Shown: positions 31,376 through 41,116 of the stretch, one piece after another | How the letters are laid out: each line of letters opens with the position of its first letter | Numbering within the stretch: position 1 is the first letter of the stretch | Source: an uncultured Clostridia bacterium | GTDB taxonomy: Bacteria; Bacillota; Clostridia; Christensenellales; Pumilibacteraceae | Assembly: GCA_947598585.1 (NCBI GenBank) | Contig: CANQFK010000005.1 | Span: forward strand, 1 to 64,000 | Length of the DNA: 64,000 nt | Direction: 5' to 3' | Made by a program: the position numbers and the translations under genes | Notes under the pieces: model-generated | What the model was told of the DNA's origin: nothing | Database searches by the model: none | The model's input: the letters and a program-made list of their open reading frames with translations, nothing else

Positions 31376-32794
31376 ATGGAAAACGGCAATTATTTGGAAA
31401 AAGAACGCATAGGTAAATTGCTTATAAAGTTTGCCGTGCCTTGTATATTATCGCTTATAATATCGTGCCTGTACAATATTGTCGATCAGATCTTCGTCGG
31501 CAACAGTTCGCTCGGATATTTGGGCAATGCGGCGACAGGCGTTATTTTTCCTATAACGGTCGTCGGCTGGGGACTTTCGTTGTTCTTCGGCGACGGCGCG
31601 GCGGCGTGGTTATCCGTTTCGTTGGGCGAGGGAAAGGGCGATAAGATCCATCGCGGCGTAGGCAATGCAATGCTCGCATCGTTCATTTCGGGCTGTATCG
31701 TCATACTTATCGCTTATCTTTTTGGGGACGATCTGTTGTTGCTGCTCGGCGGAACGGAAGCGAATCTCGCTTTGGCGCGCGATTACGGAACGATAATTTA
31801 TGCCATGATGCCGCTTGCGCTTGTTCAAAATTGCCTTGCAGCCATTATACGCGCAGACGGAGCGCCCGGCTATGCTATGTTGGCAATGATAACGGGTGCC
31901 GTTTGCAATATCATAGGCGATCCTATCGCAATCTATGCGCTTGACATGGGAATAAAAGGCGCCGCGTACGCCACGATAATCGGTAAATTCGTAAGTTTTG
32001 TGATCTGCATTTGCTATCTGTTCAAAAGTAAGACTTTCAAGATCAAAATCGGAAGTTTTGTTCCGAATTTCGGGATCTTGTCCAAGATCATGGCGCTTGG
32101 GTTGTCGAGTTTTCTTACGCAACTTTGTATCGTCGCCACAACGATAGTAAATAATGTTCTGTTTGTACGTTATGGTATGAAAAGCGAGTTCGGCGCGGAT
32201 ATTCCTCTCGCGGCATTTGTCGTTATAATGAAATTGTTTCAGATCGTTCTCAATATCGCGATCGGAATTGCCGCAGGAGCGCAACCGATCGTCGGCTATA
32301 ATTACGGCGCGAAGCAATATGGCAGAGTCAAAGAACTGCTTAAACTCATTCTTGTCTGGACGGGCGGGATATGTCTGTTTTGCACCGTGCTTTTTGAGGC
32401 TATGCCGAAAGTATTGATCGCGATGTTCGGTGCGGGCGGCGGAGCGGAGGGCTTGGATCCCCAACTTTATATGCGATTCGCGATCCCATGTCTGCGCATC
32501 TATCTTATGTTTATCGTTTTCACCTGTTTGCAAAAAGTTTGCGCCATTTTTACTCAGTCTATCGGAGAAGCGAAAATAGCCGCGCCGCTTTCTTTTTTGC
32601 GTGATATCCTCTTGATCGTATGCGCGTTTATCGTCCCGATAAGGCTCGGCGTGATGGGAGTGGTTTGGGCTGCGCCTATTGCCGACGCAATTGCCATTGC
32701 GCTGACAATTCCGATAATGATCTTTGTTTGGAAAAAACTCGGCAAGTTGCAAAAACAGACGGAATCGGTCGCAATGACAGCCCCGACAGAGTGA
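31376..32794 (+). CDS. MATE family efflux transporter
   Basis: The ATG at 31376 follows TAGGAGG; an earlier in-frame start lies inside the leader hairpin. The 472-residue protein has twelve hydrophobic segments in two halves. The first half has PCILSLIISCLYNIVDQIFV and the second has LSSFLTQLCIVATTIVNNVL, both typical of MATE proteins, plus the GAQPIVGYNYGAK motif. It expels cationic drugs or metabolites against sodium or protons. The clostridial DinF/MepA-like branch fits best. Confidence 0.92.
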   Translation: MENGNYLEKERIGKLLIKFAVPCILSLIISCLYNIVDQIFVGNSSLGYLGNAATGVIFPITVVGWGLSLFFGDGAAAWLSVSLGEGKGDKIHRGVGNAMLASFISGCIVILIAYLFGDDLLLLLGGTEANLALARDYGTIIYAMMPLALVQNCLAAIIRADGAPGYAMLAMITGAVCNIIGDPIAIYALDMGIKGAAYATIIGKFVSFVICICYLFKSKTFKIKIGSFVPNFGILSKIMALGLSSFLTQLCIVATTIVNNVLFVRYGMKSEFGADIPLAAFVVIMKLFQIVLNIAIGIAAGAQPIVGYNYGAKQYGRVKELLKLILVWTGGICLFCTVLFEAMPKVLIAMFGAGGGAEGLDPQLYMRFAIPCLRIYLMFIVFTCLQKVCAIFTQSIGEAKIAAPLSFLRDILLIVCAFIVPIRLGVMGVVWAAPIADAIAIALTIPIMIFVWKKLGKLQKQTESVAMTAPTE

Positions 32795-32861
32795 TTTGTG
32801 CGGGAAGATCTATCGCTATTTTTACGTTTGTTTTAGTATTCTCTGATGAATATATTATCAA

Positions 32862-32905
32862 CAAAGGACGGCAAATTTTGTCGCCCTTTGGTTTGTCTTT
32901 TTTTT
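32862..32905 (+). terminator. Rho-independent terminator of the MATE gene
   Basis: A 12-pair stem with one mismatch (32862-32874 with 32878-32890) is followed by a T-rich run including T8. Confidence 0.75.
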
Positions 32906-33046
32906 CATAGTGGTAAAATGCGTAAACGCCGCAAAACGGGCGCATTTGTTATGCCATTGCTATGTACGCGCAGTTCGTCCACCGTTATCTTTTTCAACGA
33001 TAAAACTTTTTTTATTCGAGCTCTCGTTTAACGGAAAATCGACACG

Positions 33047-33709
33047 TCATTTACGGGGATTTTTGTCGTCGCTTCCGTCATCTTTGTTGTCTTTGCCGTT
33101 ACGGACGCGGCGACGAGTGAACTTTGTGGTTATGCCCTTTAAGTGTAGTTTGAAGTACCAGAGTATGGCGAGCACTTGCAGAGGAATGGGCAGGAAGAAA
33201 ATATAAAACGCGCCTCTTGCCGCCGAGGGCGTAAGCAATATTATCGTCAGAAAGATACACGCGGCTGTTGACCACATGATGACCGTTTCGCCTATAAGAA
33301 CGAACAATTTTTGACCCCATACCGCAAAAAACACCAATAGCACAATGGAGCAAACGGGCACTGCGTACACAAACGCCAGCCAGGAGTAGGAAAAGCCCGG
33401 GAAGATCATGTTCATAATGACATAGACCGCCGTGGCGATCAGCCAAACGAGCCCGCCCGAAAGCAGCGCTATAAGCGGTTTTGACCTGCGGACCTTTTTT
33501 TTGTTGGAAATAAGTCTGTCCACCGATATGCCGAACAAATTGGAAAGTTGTACCAAAGTGGCGATATCGGGATAGGATTCCGCTCTTTCCCACTTGGAAA
33601 CCGCCTTGTCCGAATAATTCAGTTTTTCGGCAAGTTCCAACTGAGTAAGTCCGAGCTCTTTACGATAGTAAGCTATATTGTCGGCAATAATTTGTTTCAG
33701 ATCGTCCAT
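33047..33709 (-). CDS. XRE-type HTH regulator with four membrane helices
   Basis: The start at 33709 (MDDLKQII) is preferred over a start 13 codons earlier. The 220-residue protein has an N-terminal helix-turn-helix (about 5-60, LTQLELAEKLNYSDKAVSKWERAESYP). Four hydrophobic segments (about 74-180) and a basic C-terminal tail follow. Membrane-bound XRE proteins of this layout occur widely in Firmicutes, and their targets are mostly unknown. Confidence 0.82.
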   Translation of the reverse strand: MDDLKQIIADNIAYYRKELGLTQLELAEKLNYSDKAVSKWERAESYPDIATLVQLSNLFGISVDRLISNKKKVRRSKPLIALLSGGLVWLIATAVYVIMNMIFPGFSYSWLAFVYAVPVCSIVLLVFFAVWGQKLFVLIGETVIMWSTAACIFLTIILLTPSAARGAFYIFFLPIPLQVLAILWYFKLHLKGITTKFTRRRVRNGKDNKDDGSDDKNPRK

Positions 33710-33898
33710 TGCTATATTGTAGCACAGATCAAAGCAAAAATCAAGCAAATAGAGGCGCTCTACCGTTAGTAGAATGCTATAACTTTCAATTCTACACCCC
33801 CTTAACTTTCGATAGAGCCGAAAATCGAACGAGTAGGTTGCTTTTTGCCCGCAACGGTATTATCATAAGAATGAAGTTTGCGAGAGCATGGAGGCAAA

Positions 33899-34582
33899 AT
33901 GAGAAATCTGGTGATATTCGGGGATTCCATTCCGAAAGGCATTATTTACGAGGACGGCAGGATAAAGAAAGCAAAGGTTTGCGCCGTGGACATTCTTATA
34001 GATCATTACAAATTCGACAACGTTAAGAACTATTCGGTGTACGGACAAACTCTTGCGCGTCTTACGGCAAAGGGCACTATCGACGAATATCTGAAAACCG
34101 TCGATCGTTCGGCAAAGAATTACGCCGCCATTTGCATAGGCGGCAACGACGCCGATTACGATTGGCGGACTATCGCTCTTTCGCCCGATGAATCTCATTT
34201 GCCGCTTACGCCCATAAACGAATATTCCGATCTGCTCGATTGCGCGGTAAAGAAACTTCTTGCCGCCGATCACAAGGTGTTTTTGCTCACGCTCCCGCCC
34301 GTAAATTCTCAGCTGTATTTCAGCAACGTCATTTCCAGAATAGCCAACGGCGATTCGGTAATGCGCTTTTTGTGCGGCGACGTAAGCAACATATACAGGC
34401 ATCAGGAACTTTTCAATTACGAGGTAATAAAATGCGCGTACAAAAACGACGTCAAGTTGATAGATATTCGTTCGGCGCTTTTGAACGATATCGATTGTTA
34501 CGATAAATACTGCATAGACGGCGTTCACCCCAACGAAAGGGGGCAGAGCTTTCTTGCTGACACTATAATCAATTATGCATAG
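33899..34582 (+). CDS. SGNH/GDSL-type hydrolase
   Basis: The ATG at 33899 follows GGAGGC. The 227-residue protein has block I FGDSIPKG with the nucleophilic serine, block III GGNDADYDW, and block V DGVHPNERG with the Asp-x-x-His pair. There is no signal peptide. Members cut esters of lipids, sugars or peptidoglycan. The substrate cannot be told from sequence. Confidence 0.85.
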   Translation: MRNLVIFGDSIPKGIIYEDGRIKKAKVCAVDILIDHYKFDNVKNYSVYGQTLARLTAKGTIDEYLKTVDRSAKNYAAICIGGNDADYDWRTIALSPDESHLPLTPINEYSDLLDCAVKKLLAADHKVFLLTLPPVNSQLYFSNVISRIANGDSVMRFLCGDVSNIYRHQELFNYEVIKCAYKNDVKLIDIRSALLNDIDCYDKYCIDGVHPNERGQSFLADTIINYA

Positions 34583-34603
34583 GAGCTGAAAGGAGAATTG
34601 ACC

Positions 34604-35467
34604 ATGAACAATTTAATAATATCCGTTGAGGCTATGTCGGATATAAGCGATGAGATACGCGACAAATATAATATAGCCGTGGCGCCCATGGAATATATGG
34701 TGGACGACAAAATTTTCAGTACTTTGGACGGAATGCCCATTTCCGATTTTTACGCCGCGATGAGGGCGGGCGCGATGACGAAAACTTCGCAGATAAACAC
34801 CGAAAACGCGTACAGGCACCTCGAACAGCTGTTAAAGACGGGAGCGGACGTGCTTCATTTTTCCATGTCGAGCAACATAAGCGGAACATACGGCAACTTC
34901 GAGTTCGCCGCGCGCGATCTTAACAAAAAATATCCCAATAAGGTCATGGTGGTGGATTCGCTTACGGCAAGCTGCGGCATAATGCTATTGGCGGTCGCTT
35001 GCGCGCGAAAGGCGAGCGAGGTGGGATCGCTGAGCGAACTTTACGATTATGCTATGGGGCTTAGGCTAAATAACAGCGCGCTCTTTGTAGTGGACAATCT
35101 CAGCTATCTTGCGCGCGCGGGCAGGATATCCAAGGCGGCTTCCATGTTGGGCGACGCGATACACTTAAAAGTTGCGCTCAGAGTGAGCGAGGACGGATTT
35201 TTGGTCCCGTACAAAAAATTGCTCAGTCGCAAAAGGTCGGTGAGCGAGATAGTGAATGCGACCAAACGAATGTACGTCCCGAAATTCGATACGATCTATG
35301 TGGGCTATACCGACAACGAGGAAGAGGCAAAGCAGGTCGTCGAAGATCTGCGCACTTCGCTTAACGTAAACGTGGAAATGCTTCAACTCGGACCCGTTGT
35401 AATAAGTCACGGCGGCCCCGGCTCGATGTGCATTTACTTTACTTCGGATACGAGAGCGATAAAATAG
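34604..35467 (+). CDS. DegV family fatty-acid-binding protein
   Basis: The ATG at 34604 lies 8 bases after AAGGAG. The 287-residue protein has the DegV pattern: TKTSQINTENAYRHLEQLLK, HFSMSSNISGTYGN, VVDSLTASCGIMLLA and LSYLARAGRISKAAS. The ending is GPVVISHGGPGSMCIYF. DegV/FakB proteins bind fatty acids and hand them to the kinase FakA for phospholipid synthesis. No fakA is nearby. Confidence 0.88.
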   Translation: MNNLIISVEAMSDISDEIRDKYNIAVAPMEYMVDDKIFSTLDGMPISDFYAAMRAGAMTKTSQINTENAYRHLEQLLKTGADVLHFSMSSNISGTYGNFEFAARDLNKKYPNKVMVVDSLTASCGIMLLAVACARKASEVGSLSELYDYAMGLRLNNSALFVVDNLSYLARAGRISKAASMLGDAIHLKVALRVSEDGFLVPYKKLLSRKRSVSEIVNATKRMYVPKFDTIYVGYTDNEEEAKQVVEDLRTSLNVNVEMLQLGPVVISHGGPGSMCIYFTSDTRAIK

Positions 35468-35495
35468 CAAACTTACGGATTTTTTCGCATTAAAA

Positions 35496-35562
35496 AAACG
35501 ATCCGCCATTGAACGCGTCCCCGTCGGCTTTCGGAGATACATTCATACGGATCGTTTATTTT
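35496..35562 (+). terminator. Terminator between degV-like gene and trx
   Basis: AAACGATCCG (35496-35505) pairs with CGGATCGTTT (35548-35557), followed by a T-rich run to about 35567 and preceded by a run of A. It can serve both convergent genes. The loop is long (42 bases). Confidence 0.6.
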
Positions 35563-35595
35563 TTTTGCCGCCTCATAAGCGGATAAATTTTACGG

Positions 35596-35892
35596 TCAGA
35601 TCACAAATTCTTTGAGTGATCCGAGGTCCACGAGCCCGACTTGCTTGTCGGCAAGTTTTCCGTCCTTAAAGAGCAGAAGAGTGGGGATACTCATTACTCC
35701 GAATCGCTTGCTGAGTTCGGGTTGTTCGTCCACGTTCACCTTGCAGATCTTCACGCTCTTATCTTCGCTTTCGAGCTGTTCGAGGATAGGGGCGAGCATG
35801 CGGCACGGACCGCACCAGGAAGCCCAGAAGTCGACGAGCACCTTTCCGTCTTTTATTTCCGCGTCAAAATTTTCGTTTGTCAAATGCAACAT
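35596..35892 (-). CDS. trxA: Thioredoxin
   Basis: This 98-residue protein has the active site WCGPC (Cys27, Cys30) in VDFWASWCGPCRMLAP and the cis-proline segment MSIPTLLLF. AAGGAGG precedes the start on the minus strand. It reduces protein disulfides with NADPH-thioredoxin reductase. The pepV gene lies just upstream on the same strand (46 bases), so the two may be cotranscribed. It is slightly shorter than the usual 105 residues. Confidence 0.93.
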   Translation of the reverse strand: MLHLTNENFDAEIKDGKVLVDFWASWCGPCRMLAPILEQLESEDKSVKICKVNVDEQPELSKRFGVMSIPTLLLFKDGKLADKQVGLVDLGSLKEFVI

Positions 35893-35937
35893 AAAAAAAT
35901 TCCTCCTTGATTACAGTATGTCGGTTTTGTCACCGAA

Positions 35938-37323
35938 TTATTTTGCGAGGGCGATCATTGCCTCTTTGTAAATTTCGGCTGCCTTATCAAACTCTTTTAC
36001 GGAAACGTTCTCGTCGGCATTGTGGATATTAGTTTCGGCGCCTTCGAAAGCGGGTCCGAATGCAACGGCATTGGGCAGTTCGCGCGCGTAAGTTCCGCCG
36101 CCGCATATCATGCAATAGCCCTTTTTGCCCGTGCATTTCTCATACACGCCGAGGAGATTTTTTATAAGGTCGGACGACTTGTCGACGTAGAGGTTGGGAG
36201 AGAACGTTTCGGCTTCGAGTTTGGACTTGTTGGGCAATTTGAGTAAAAGTTGCTTTTTTATTTCCTCATGCGAGGCGCATTTCGGCAGACGCATATCAAG
36301 ACTAAAATGCAGTCTGTCGTCGTCCACCTTTATTATGCCCATGTTCATGGTAAGGTTGCCGCTTACCTCGTCCTCTTTGTATATTCCCAACGCTTCGGTC
36401 CCCAAAGGCGTGCATATATAGTTGTTCATAAAAGTAACTATCTCGCCCTCGTCGAAGCAGGAAAGGAATTTGAACAATTTCCATATGGCGTTGTCCGCTT
36501 TTTCGGGTTCCATGGCGTGACCTGCTACGCCCTTGGCTTCGATCGTGATCGCTTCGCCGTCGTCCGTCGCCGAATAGTCCTCGACGTGTGCGCCGGCAGC
36601 CAATATTCCGCCCGCTACCTGCGAACTCGTAAATATGCCGTTGTCCACTTTGCCGTCGCAAAGATCGAGAAGTTTTTTGCCGAGGGGGCTGTCTTTGAAT
36701 ATGCTTATGCCTGCATGGTCGGGCACTACGTTGTAACTCTCGCCGCCGTGTATGAACGCTATATTCTCCTTGAAAAAGCTGTCGAGGGGCATGGAGTACA
36801 TGAGGTGCAGGATACCTTTTTCGCTGTTTATGAGCGGGAAGTCGGCGTCGGGCACAAAACTCATTTCGGGTATTTCGCCGTGTTTGACGTAATACTTTAT
36901 GCAAGCGCTGCCGTGTTCCTCGTTGCAACCCGCTATTATGCGTATCCTGCGACTGAGTTTTATCGCGCTTTCCTTTATCTCTTTAAGCGCGTGCAGACAC
37001 ATAACTACGCTGCCCTTGTCGTCCACGACGCCGCGACCGTAAAGATGTCCGTTTTCGATCACGAGTTTGTACGGATCGGTCGTCCAACCGTCGCCTGCGG
37101 GCACGACGTCGAGGTGGCAAAGTATACCTATACATGTATCGCCTTCGCCGTACTCGGCGTAACCGCAATATCCGTCCATGTTGCAGGTGCGGAAACCGAA
37201 AGAATTTGCCTTGTCCAAAAACCAATCGAGCGCTTTTTTACATTCTATCCCGAACGGAGCGCCCTCTTGCGGCTCGCCCAAAACGCTTTTTATCGATATA
37301 ATTTCAGCTAAATCGTTTAACAT
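35938..37323 (-). CDS. pepV: PepV-type dipeptidase (M20 family)
   Basis: The 461-residue enzyme has the M20 metal-site motifs: GILCHLDVVPAGDGW, GRGVVDDKGSVVMCLHALKE, GCNEEHGS and FVPDADFPLI. The C-terminal region has the CGGGTYARELPNAVAFGP motif. The lid-domain length is as in PepV/Sapep. It hydrolyses dipeptides with two metal ions in the cytoplasm. The start is preceded by AGGTAGG on the minus strand. Confidence 0.9.
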   Translation of the reverse strand: MLNDLAEIISIKSVLGEPQEGAPFGIECKKALDWFLDKANSFGFRTCNMDGYCGYAEYGEGDTCIGILCHLDVVPAGDGWTTDPYKLVIENGHLYGRGVVDDKGSVVMCLHALKEIKESAIKLSRRIRIIAGCNEEHGSACIKYYVKHGEIPEMSFVPDADFPLINSEKGILHLMYSMPLDSFFKENIAFIHGGESYNVVPDHAGISIFKDSPLGKKLLDLCDGKVDNGIFTSSQVAGGILAAGAHVEDYSATDDGEAITIEAKGVAGHAMEPEKADNAIWKLFKFLSCFDEGEIVTFMNNYICTPLGTEALGIYKEDEVSGNLTMNMGIIKVDDDRLHFSLDMRLPKCASHEEIKKQLLLKLPNKSKLEAETFSPNLYVDKSSDLIKNLLGVYEKCTGKKGYCMICGGGTYARELPNAVAFGPAFEGAETNIHNADENVSVKEFDKAAEIYKEAMIALAK

Positions 37324-37469
37324 ATAGACCTACCTTTATATTATTACAAGGTATTATATCACTTGTTACAATATTTGTCAACATGAATACATTAAATGCC
37401 GATATAAAGCGAAAGCGTTTTGTATATTTCATGCGCCCGATAACTTGTTGATAAATTCGCCCAAAAAAC

Positions 37470-37498
37470 TTGATAATTTTTTAAATATATGATACAAT
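37470..37498 (+). promoter_or_regulatory. Promoter of the second sigma factor gene
   Basis: TTGATA at 37470-37475 and TACAAT at 37493-37498, 17 bases apart, giving a leader of about 26 bases before 37531. Confidence 0.7.
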
Positions 37499-37530
37499 AA
37501 TTTGCAATAAACCAACGCATAGGGAACACA

Positions 37531-38067
37531 ATGTCGCGATATTCAAAGGAAGTGAACAGATACCTTGTCGGGATAAAGAAAGGGCATACGGCGCAATTCA
37601 AGGAATTGTTCGATTTGACCTACAATCACTTGTGCGTTGTCGCCAAAACATACCTCTTGGACAAGTCGCACTGTGACGACGTCGTAATGGACACCTATGA
37701 CCGCGCTTTGAGATATATAAATTCTTTCAAGGAGGGGCAGGACGGATACAATTGGTTGTGCAGGATAGCGCAAAGGTCGGCGTATTCGTTCAACAAGAGC
37801 GAAAAGAACTATTTCGGATCGCTTCCCATCGATGACCTTTCGCTTACTTACGACGAGCGCGCTTTGACGGATGATAAGGTGGAACTCTCGTGCGCGTTGG
37901 ACAAACTCGACGGGCAGAGCAAAAAAATCGTGCTGAGATACTATTATCTCGGCGAAACTTTCGAGGAGATAGGACGCGAAATGGGAATGACAAAGTCGGG
38001 TGTTAATAAGCGGCTGAAAAAAATTCTGAAAGAATTGAAAAAAATCTTGAACGACGGAAACTTTTGA
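37531..38067 (+). CDS. ECF-type RNA polymerase sigma factor
   Basis: The protein has 178 residues. Region 2 has FKELFDLTYNHLCVVAKTYL and DDVVMDTYDRALRYI. Region 4 has LDGQSKKIVLRYYYLGETFE and EIGREMGMTKSGVNKRLKKI. It is followed after 45 bases by a one-pass membrane protein of anti-sigma type. Order and domain plan match the pair at 24793-27272, but sequence similarity is low, so the two are not a recent duplication. Confidence 0.82.
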   Translation: MSRYSKEVNRYLVGIKKGHTAQFKELFDLTYNHLCVVAKTYLLDKSHCDDVVMDTYDRALRYINSFKEGQDGYNWLCRIAQRSAYSFNKSEKNYFGSLPIDDLSLTYDERALTDDKVELSCALDKLDGQSKKIVLRYYYLGETFEEIGREMGMTKSGVNKRLKKILKELKKILNDGNF

Positions 38068-38112
38068 CGGAAAAAACCGATATATATCGTAGCAAGGTAA
38101 AAAGGAGAAAAA

Positions 38113-38886
38113 ATGAGGGATAAGGATCTTCACAATTTAATAGAGCGCGACGACCCCGAAAAGAAAGCCGAATTTTACGAAAGATTCGTCGGTACGCACG
38201 ATCTGACGGAAAAAAAGCCTGAAAAGAAGTTGAATTTCGGGCGGGTCGTTTCGTATGTGGCGACCGCGGCTTGCGCAGTCATTTGCCTTATCATAGCGTT
38301 GCCGATCGTTCTCGCTCCGCTTTCGGACGACGTTCCGCCTATCGGCGGGATAGTCGACAACGACAAAGGCAATACGGGAGGCAATTCGGGCGAACAAGGT
38401 TTGCCGCCCGAGATGGGTTCGGGCACGCGATATTTCGCCGCCGCGGACTGTGTGCCCAAAGACATGGGCACCATACGGGAGTATGCCGTGCGTCACGACG
38501 TACAATTGCTTTCTGTGGAATATTCCGAGAGAAGTTCGGTGAGTACGCAAATGTATCTCAACAAAAACGATCCGACCGAGATCGTGTTTATGCACGAACG
38601 TATAACGAATAGCGCGGAAACTTTGGACCTTTATATCGCGCCGAAGAACAATCAAGTCGATCTCCTTACAAAAATTCGCGAGAAATGCACGGCGATATGC
38701 AAGATAAACAATGTTGACGTGAATTGGTTCGACGAGAACGGCGAACACCGTGCCGCATTCCGATATAAAAATTACGATTATTATGTCGATCTTATCCTTA
38801 GCGACGAAAGCGGGAGAGTCGATCCGTATATCCTCGGCGTAGTTATGTCTATGCTGTTTTCCGATTATAACGAGCAGCTCTTTTGA
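38113..38886 (+). CDS. One-pass membrane protein, possible anti-sigma factor
   Basis: The 257-residue protein follows AAAAAGGAG. The N-terminal cytoplasmic part (1-47) contains HNLIERDDPEKKAEFYERFV. One membrane helix (about 48-70) leads to a Gly/Asp-rich linker and an extracytoplasmic domain (about 105-257). The gene follows a sigma factor gene, so a role in holding that sigma factor inactive at the membrane is inferred. No known anti-sigma motif is visible. Confidence 0.6.
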   Translation: MRDKDLHNLIERDDPEKKAEFYERFVGTHDLTEKKPEKKLNFGRVVSYVATAACAVICLIIALPIVLAPLSDDVPPIGGIVDNDKGNTGGNSGEQGLPPEMGSGTRYFAAADCVPKDMGTIREYAVRHDVQLLSVEYSERSSVSTQMYLNKNDPTEIVFMHERITNSAETLDLYIAPKNNQVDLLTKIREKCTAICKINNVDVNWFDENGEHRAAFRYKNYDYYVDLILSDESGRVDPYILGVVMSMLFSDYNEQLF

Positions 38887-39009
38887 GGTAATTTCGTTGA
38901 CGTTGCGTTTCTTGCCGCGGTGCAAGTAAAGAACGCGCCTTTGGGAGAAAGCCTTTTCGGTCGTAACGGAAAGTTAAAAAAATTAGGAAATAATGCAAAA
39001 AATTTTTAT

Positions 39010-39037
39010 GGGGCGGGAAACTTTCGCTCCTTTTTTT
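39010..39037 (+). terminator. Rho-independent terminator
   Basis: GGGGCG (39010-39015) pairs with CGCTCC (39025-39030), one G-U pair, 9-base loop, followed by T7. Confidence 0.75.
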
Positions 39038-39130
39038 CGGTATATATAGTAGAAAGAATGCAGAAGCGGCAAAAATGTTCGTGGCTGCAAAAAATAATTC
39101 GCCGAGCAAAAGGCGAAAAAGGAGCAGAAT

Positions 39131-40192
39131 ATGGAAACAAAAGACCTTTTTAAGAAGTTCCGATCGAAAATGGTGCGCGAGGGCGCGATCAAATCGTTTT
39201 TGATCGGACTGACGGTGGGAGCGGCGGTCGCGTCTGCGATCGCGTTGGCAACTTCCGCGAAGTATTTCACCGACATGTTCAAGCTGTGGTATGTGGCGGC
39301 TTTGTGCGCGGGCGTAGCCGTTGGCGTCATAGTTGCGATCGTTCTCTATTTTGCGGTTTTCAGACCCGACACAAAGAAGATCGCGAGGAGAGTGGACAAA
39401 ATGGGGCTCGAAGAGCGCATGATAACCATGCTCGAACTTCAAAACGATCCGTCGTATATTGCAATGAAGCAAAGAGAGGACGCCAAGGCAAGATTAAGAC
39501 AGGCGAGCGACAAGTCCATGAGATATGTGGTTGCAAGACCGCTCGTTGTGGCGGCGTCGATAATGGGCGCGCTATGTTTGTTTACCACGGGACTTAACGT
39601 TTTGGCTGCCTATACCGACATATCCGTCATTCCGAGCGAACCGCGCCAGATCGTAACTCTGGAATACAGAGTCTACAACGAGTCGTGCGGCAGGATAGCG
39701 GGGGAGTCGATCTTCCGCCTCGAAAAAGGCGCGGACGCCGATTCGGCTGTTTTCGCCGAGGCGAGCGACGGTTATGAGTTCCTTTATTGGGTGGACGAAA
39801 TGGGCAATATCATAGGCGATTCGCCCGAAAGGCGCGAACGCAACGTAAACAAGGATATGATTATATACGCCGTGTTCGGCTCTTTGACGATAGTGGACTC
39901 CAACGATCCCGCGCAGCCTTACGATCCATACGCCTATCCGCGCCCCGATCGCGGTGGCGACGAAAAGAAAGACCCCATTGACGATAATATCACCGATGAC
40001 GATAACACGATGACATGGAAGCCCAACAATCAGATAAAGGACAACAATACGTCCTATTACGGAGAATACGGTCCCGAACATGAGGACGCGATGAAAGAAC
40101 TTGAAAACGACGGTGCTCTCACAAGCAAGCATAAGGACGGCGTAGGCTCTTATTACGAGCAACTTAACCCGCCCGCGCCCGAAGAAAAATAA
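39131..40192 (+). CDS. Three-helix membrane protein with acidic proline-rich tail
   Basis: The 353-residue protein follows AAAAAGGAG. Membrane helices are at about 23-43, 54-77 and 137-157. Between helices 2 and 3 is a charged cytoplasmic stretch (ARRVDKMGLEERMITMLELQ). The extracytoplasmic part (160-353) has a small domain resembling the InlB beta-repeat region (VYAVFGSL after FLYWVDEMGN) and ends in a disordered tail (DPAQPYDPYAYPRPD). No function is recognised. It may belong to the regulon of the sigma factor upstream. Confidence 0.6.
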   Translation: METKDLFKKFRSKMVREGAIKSFLIGLTVGAAVASAIALATSAKYFTDMFKLWYVAALCAGVAVGVIVAIVLYFAVFRPDTKKIARRVDKMGLEERMITMLELQNDPSYIAMKQREDAKARLRQASDKSMRYVVARPLVVAASIMGALCLFTTGLNVLAAYTDISVIPSEPRQIVTLEYRVYNESCGRIAGESIFRLEKGADADSAVFAEASDGYEFLYWVDEMGNIIGDSPERRERNVNKDMIIYAVFGSLTIVDSNDPAQPYDPYAYPRPDRGGDEKKDPIDDNITDDDNTMTWKPNNQIKDNNTSYYGEYGPEHEDAMKELENDGALTSKHKDGVGSYYEQLNPPAPEEK

Positions 40193-40212
40193 AAGCAGAT
40201 CGCCTGATTGCC

Positions 40213-40241
40213 TTGCCCAAAAGCGGCGGGCAATTTTTTTT
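40213..40241 (+). terminator. Rho-independent terminator
   Basis: TTGCCC (40213-40218) pairs with GGGCAA (40228-40233) around a 9-base loop and is followed by T8. Confidence 0.8.
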
Positions 40242-40286
40242 GCGTCTTGTCAAAGCAAATTTTTCCCGTCAACCGAATAATATAAC

Positions 40287-40315
40287 TTGCTTTATTTCGG
40301 CTTTTAATTTATAAT
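40287..40315 (+). promoter_or_regulatory. Promoter of the KilA-N gene
   Basis: TTGCTT at 40287-40292 and TATAAT at 40310-40315, 17 bases apart. The ATG at 40326 lies 10 bases after the -10 box, leaving almost no leader. Confidence 0.65.
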
Positions 40316-40325
40316 ATACAAGCGT

Positions 40326-41100
40326 ATGGTAAGTAAAGAAGTAATAGTTCAAGGAATAAATATAAGATATCAAAACTTAAATACAGAAGATTATATTTGT
40401 CTGACCGACATTGCAAAGGCTAAAAACCCGCAACATTCGGGCATTGTGCTTTCGCACTGGCTCAGAAATTATTCTACCATTCAGTACCTCGGACTTTGGG
40501 AAACGCTTAACAATCCGAATTTTAATGTAACCGAATTCGGTAACATTAAAAATAATTCGGGCGAGAATTCCTTTGTTCTTACGGCGCAAGAGTGGATAGA
40601 AAAGACGAACGCTATCGGCATAGTAAGCAGATCAGGGCGCTATGGGGGCACCTATGCGCACAGAGATATAGCCTTTAAGTTCGCAAGTTGGATCTCGGTC
40701 GAATTCGAGCTGTATCTGATAAAAGAGTTCCAACGCCTCAAAGTTCGGGAGCAGCAGGCGCTCGAATGGTCGACAAAGCGCGAACTTGCAAAGGTCAACT
40801 ACCGCATACATACCGACGCAATCAAGGAAAACATCGTTCCAACGCTTACGGAAGAACAGCTCAAATATGTTTATGCCGACGAAGCCGATCTCTTAAATGT
40901 CGCGCTAAAATATCCGTGACTATGCTTCTATCGAGCAACTGCTTATAATCGCCAACATGGAAAGTTACAACGCCATTTTGATAGAGCAAGGCGTTCCGCA
41001 AGCCGAAAGGTTGAAACAACTCAACAATATGGCGCGTTCGCAACTGCGAGTATTGGAACAAATCGACACCTCGCGTCTATTGGGCGATAAAGACGATTAA
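40326..41100 (+). pseudogene. KilA-N domain protein with internal deletion and frameshift
   Basis: The first part (40326-40919, 197 codons) carries a KilA-N DNA-binding domain (CLTDIAKAKNP, GIVLSHWLRNYSTIQYLGLWE, GGTYAHRDIAFKFASWISVE). At about 40905 the frame changes. Reading continues as NIRDYASIEQLLIIANMESYNAILIEQG and so on to the stop at 41100. Relatives I recall have about 18 more residues at the junction (an FGxTAKxWRxxNPxLKG-like segment), so a deletion of about 55 bases is likely. KilA-N proteins come from phages and mobile DNA. The truncated 197-residue product might still bind DNA. Confidence 0.7.
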
Positions 41101-41116
41101 AACGATGATTATTATG

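Noticed and set aside
31610..32752. Minus-strand frame of 380 codons opposite the MATE gene
   Set aside because: Antisense of a complete MATE transporter; very polar, Arg/Asp-rich translation typical of shadow frames.
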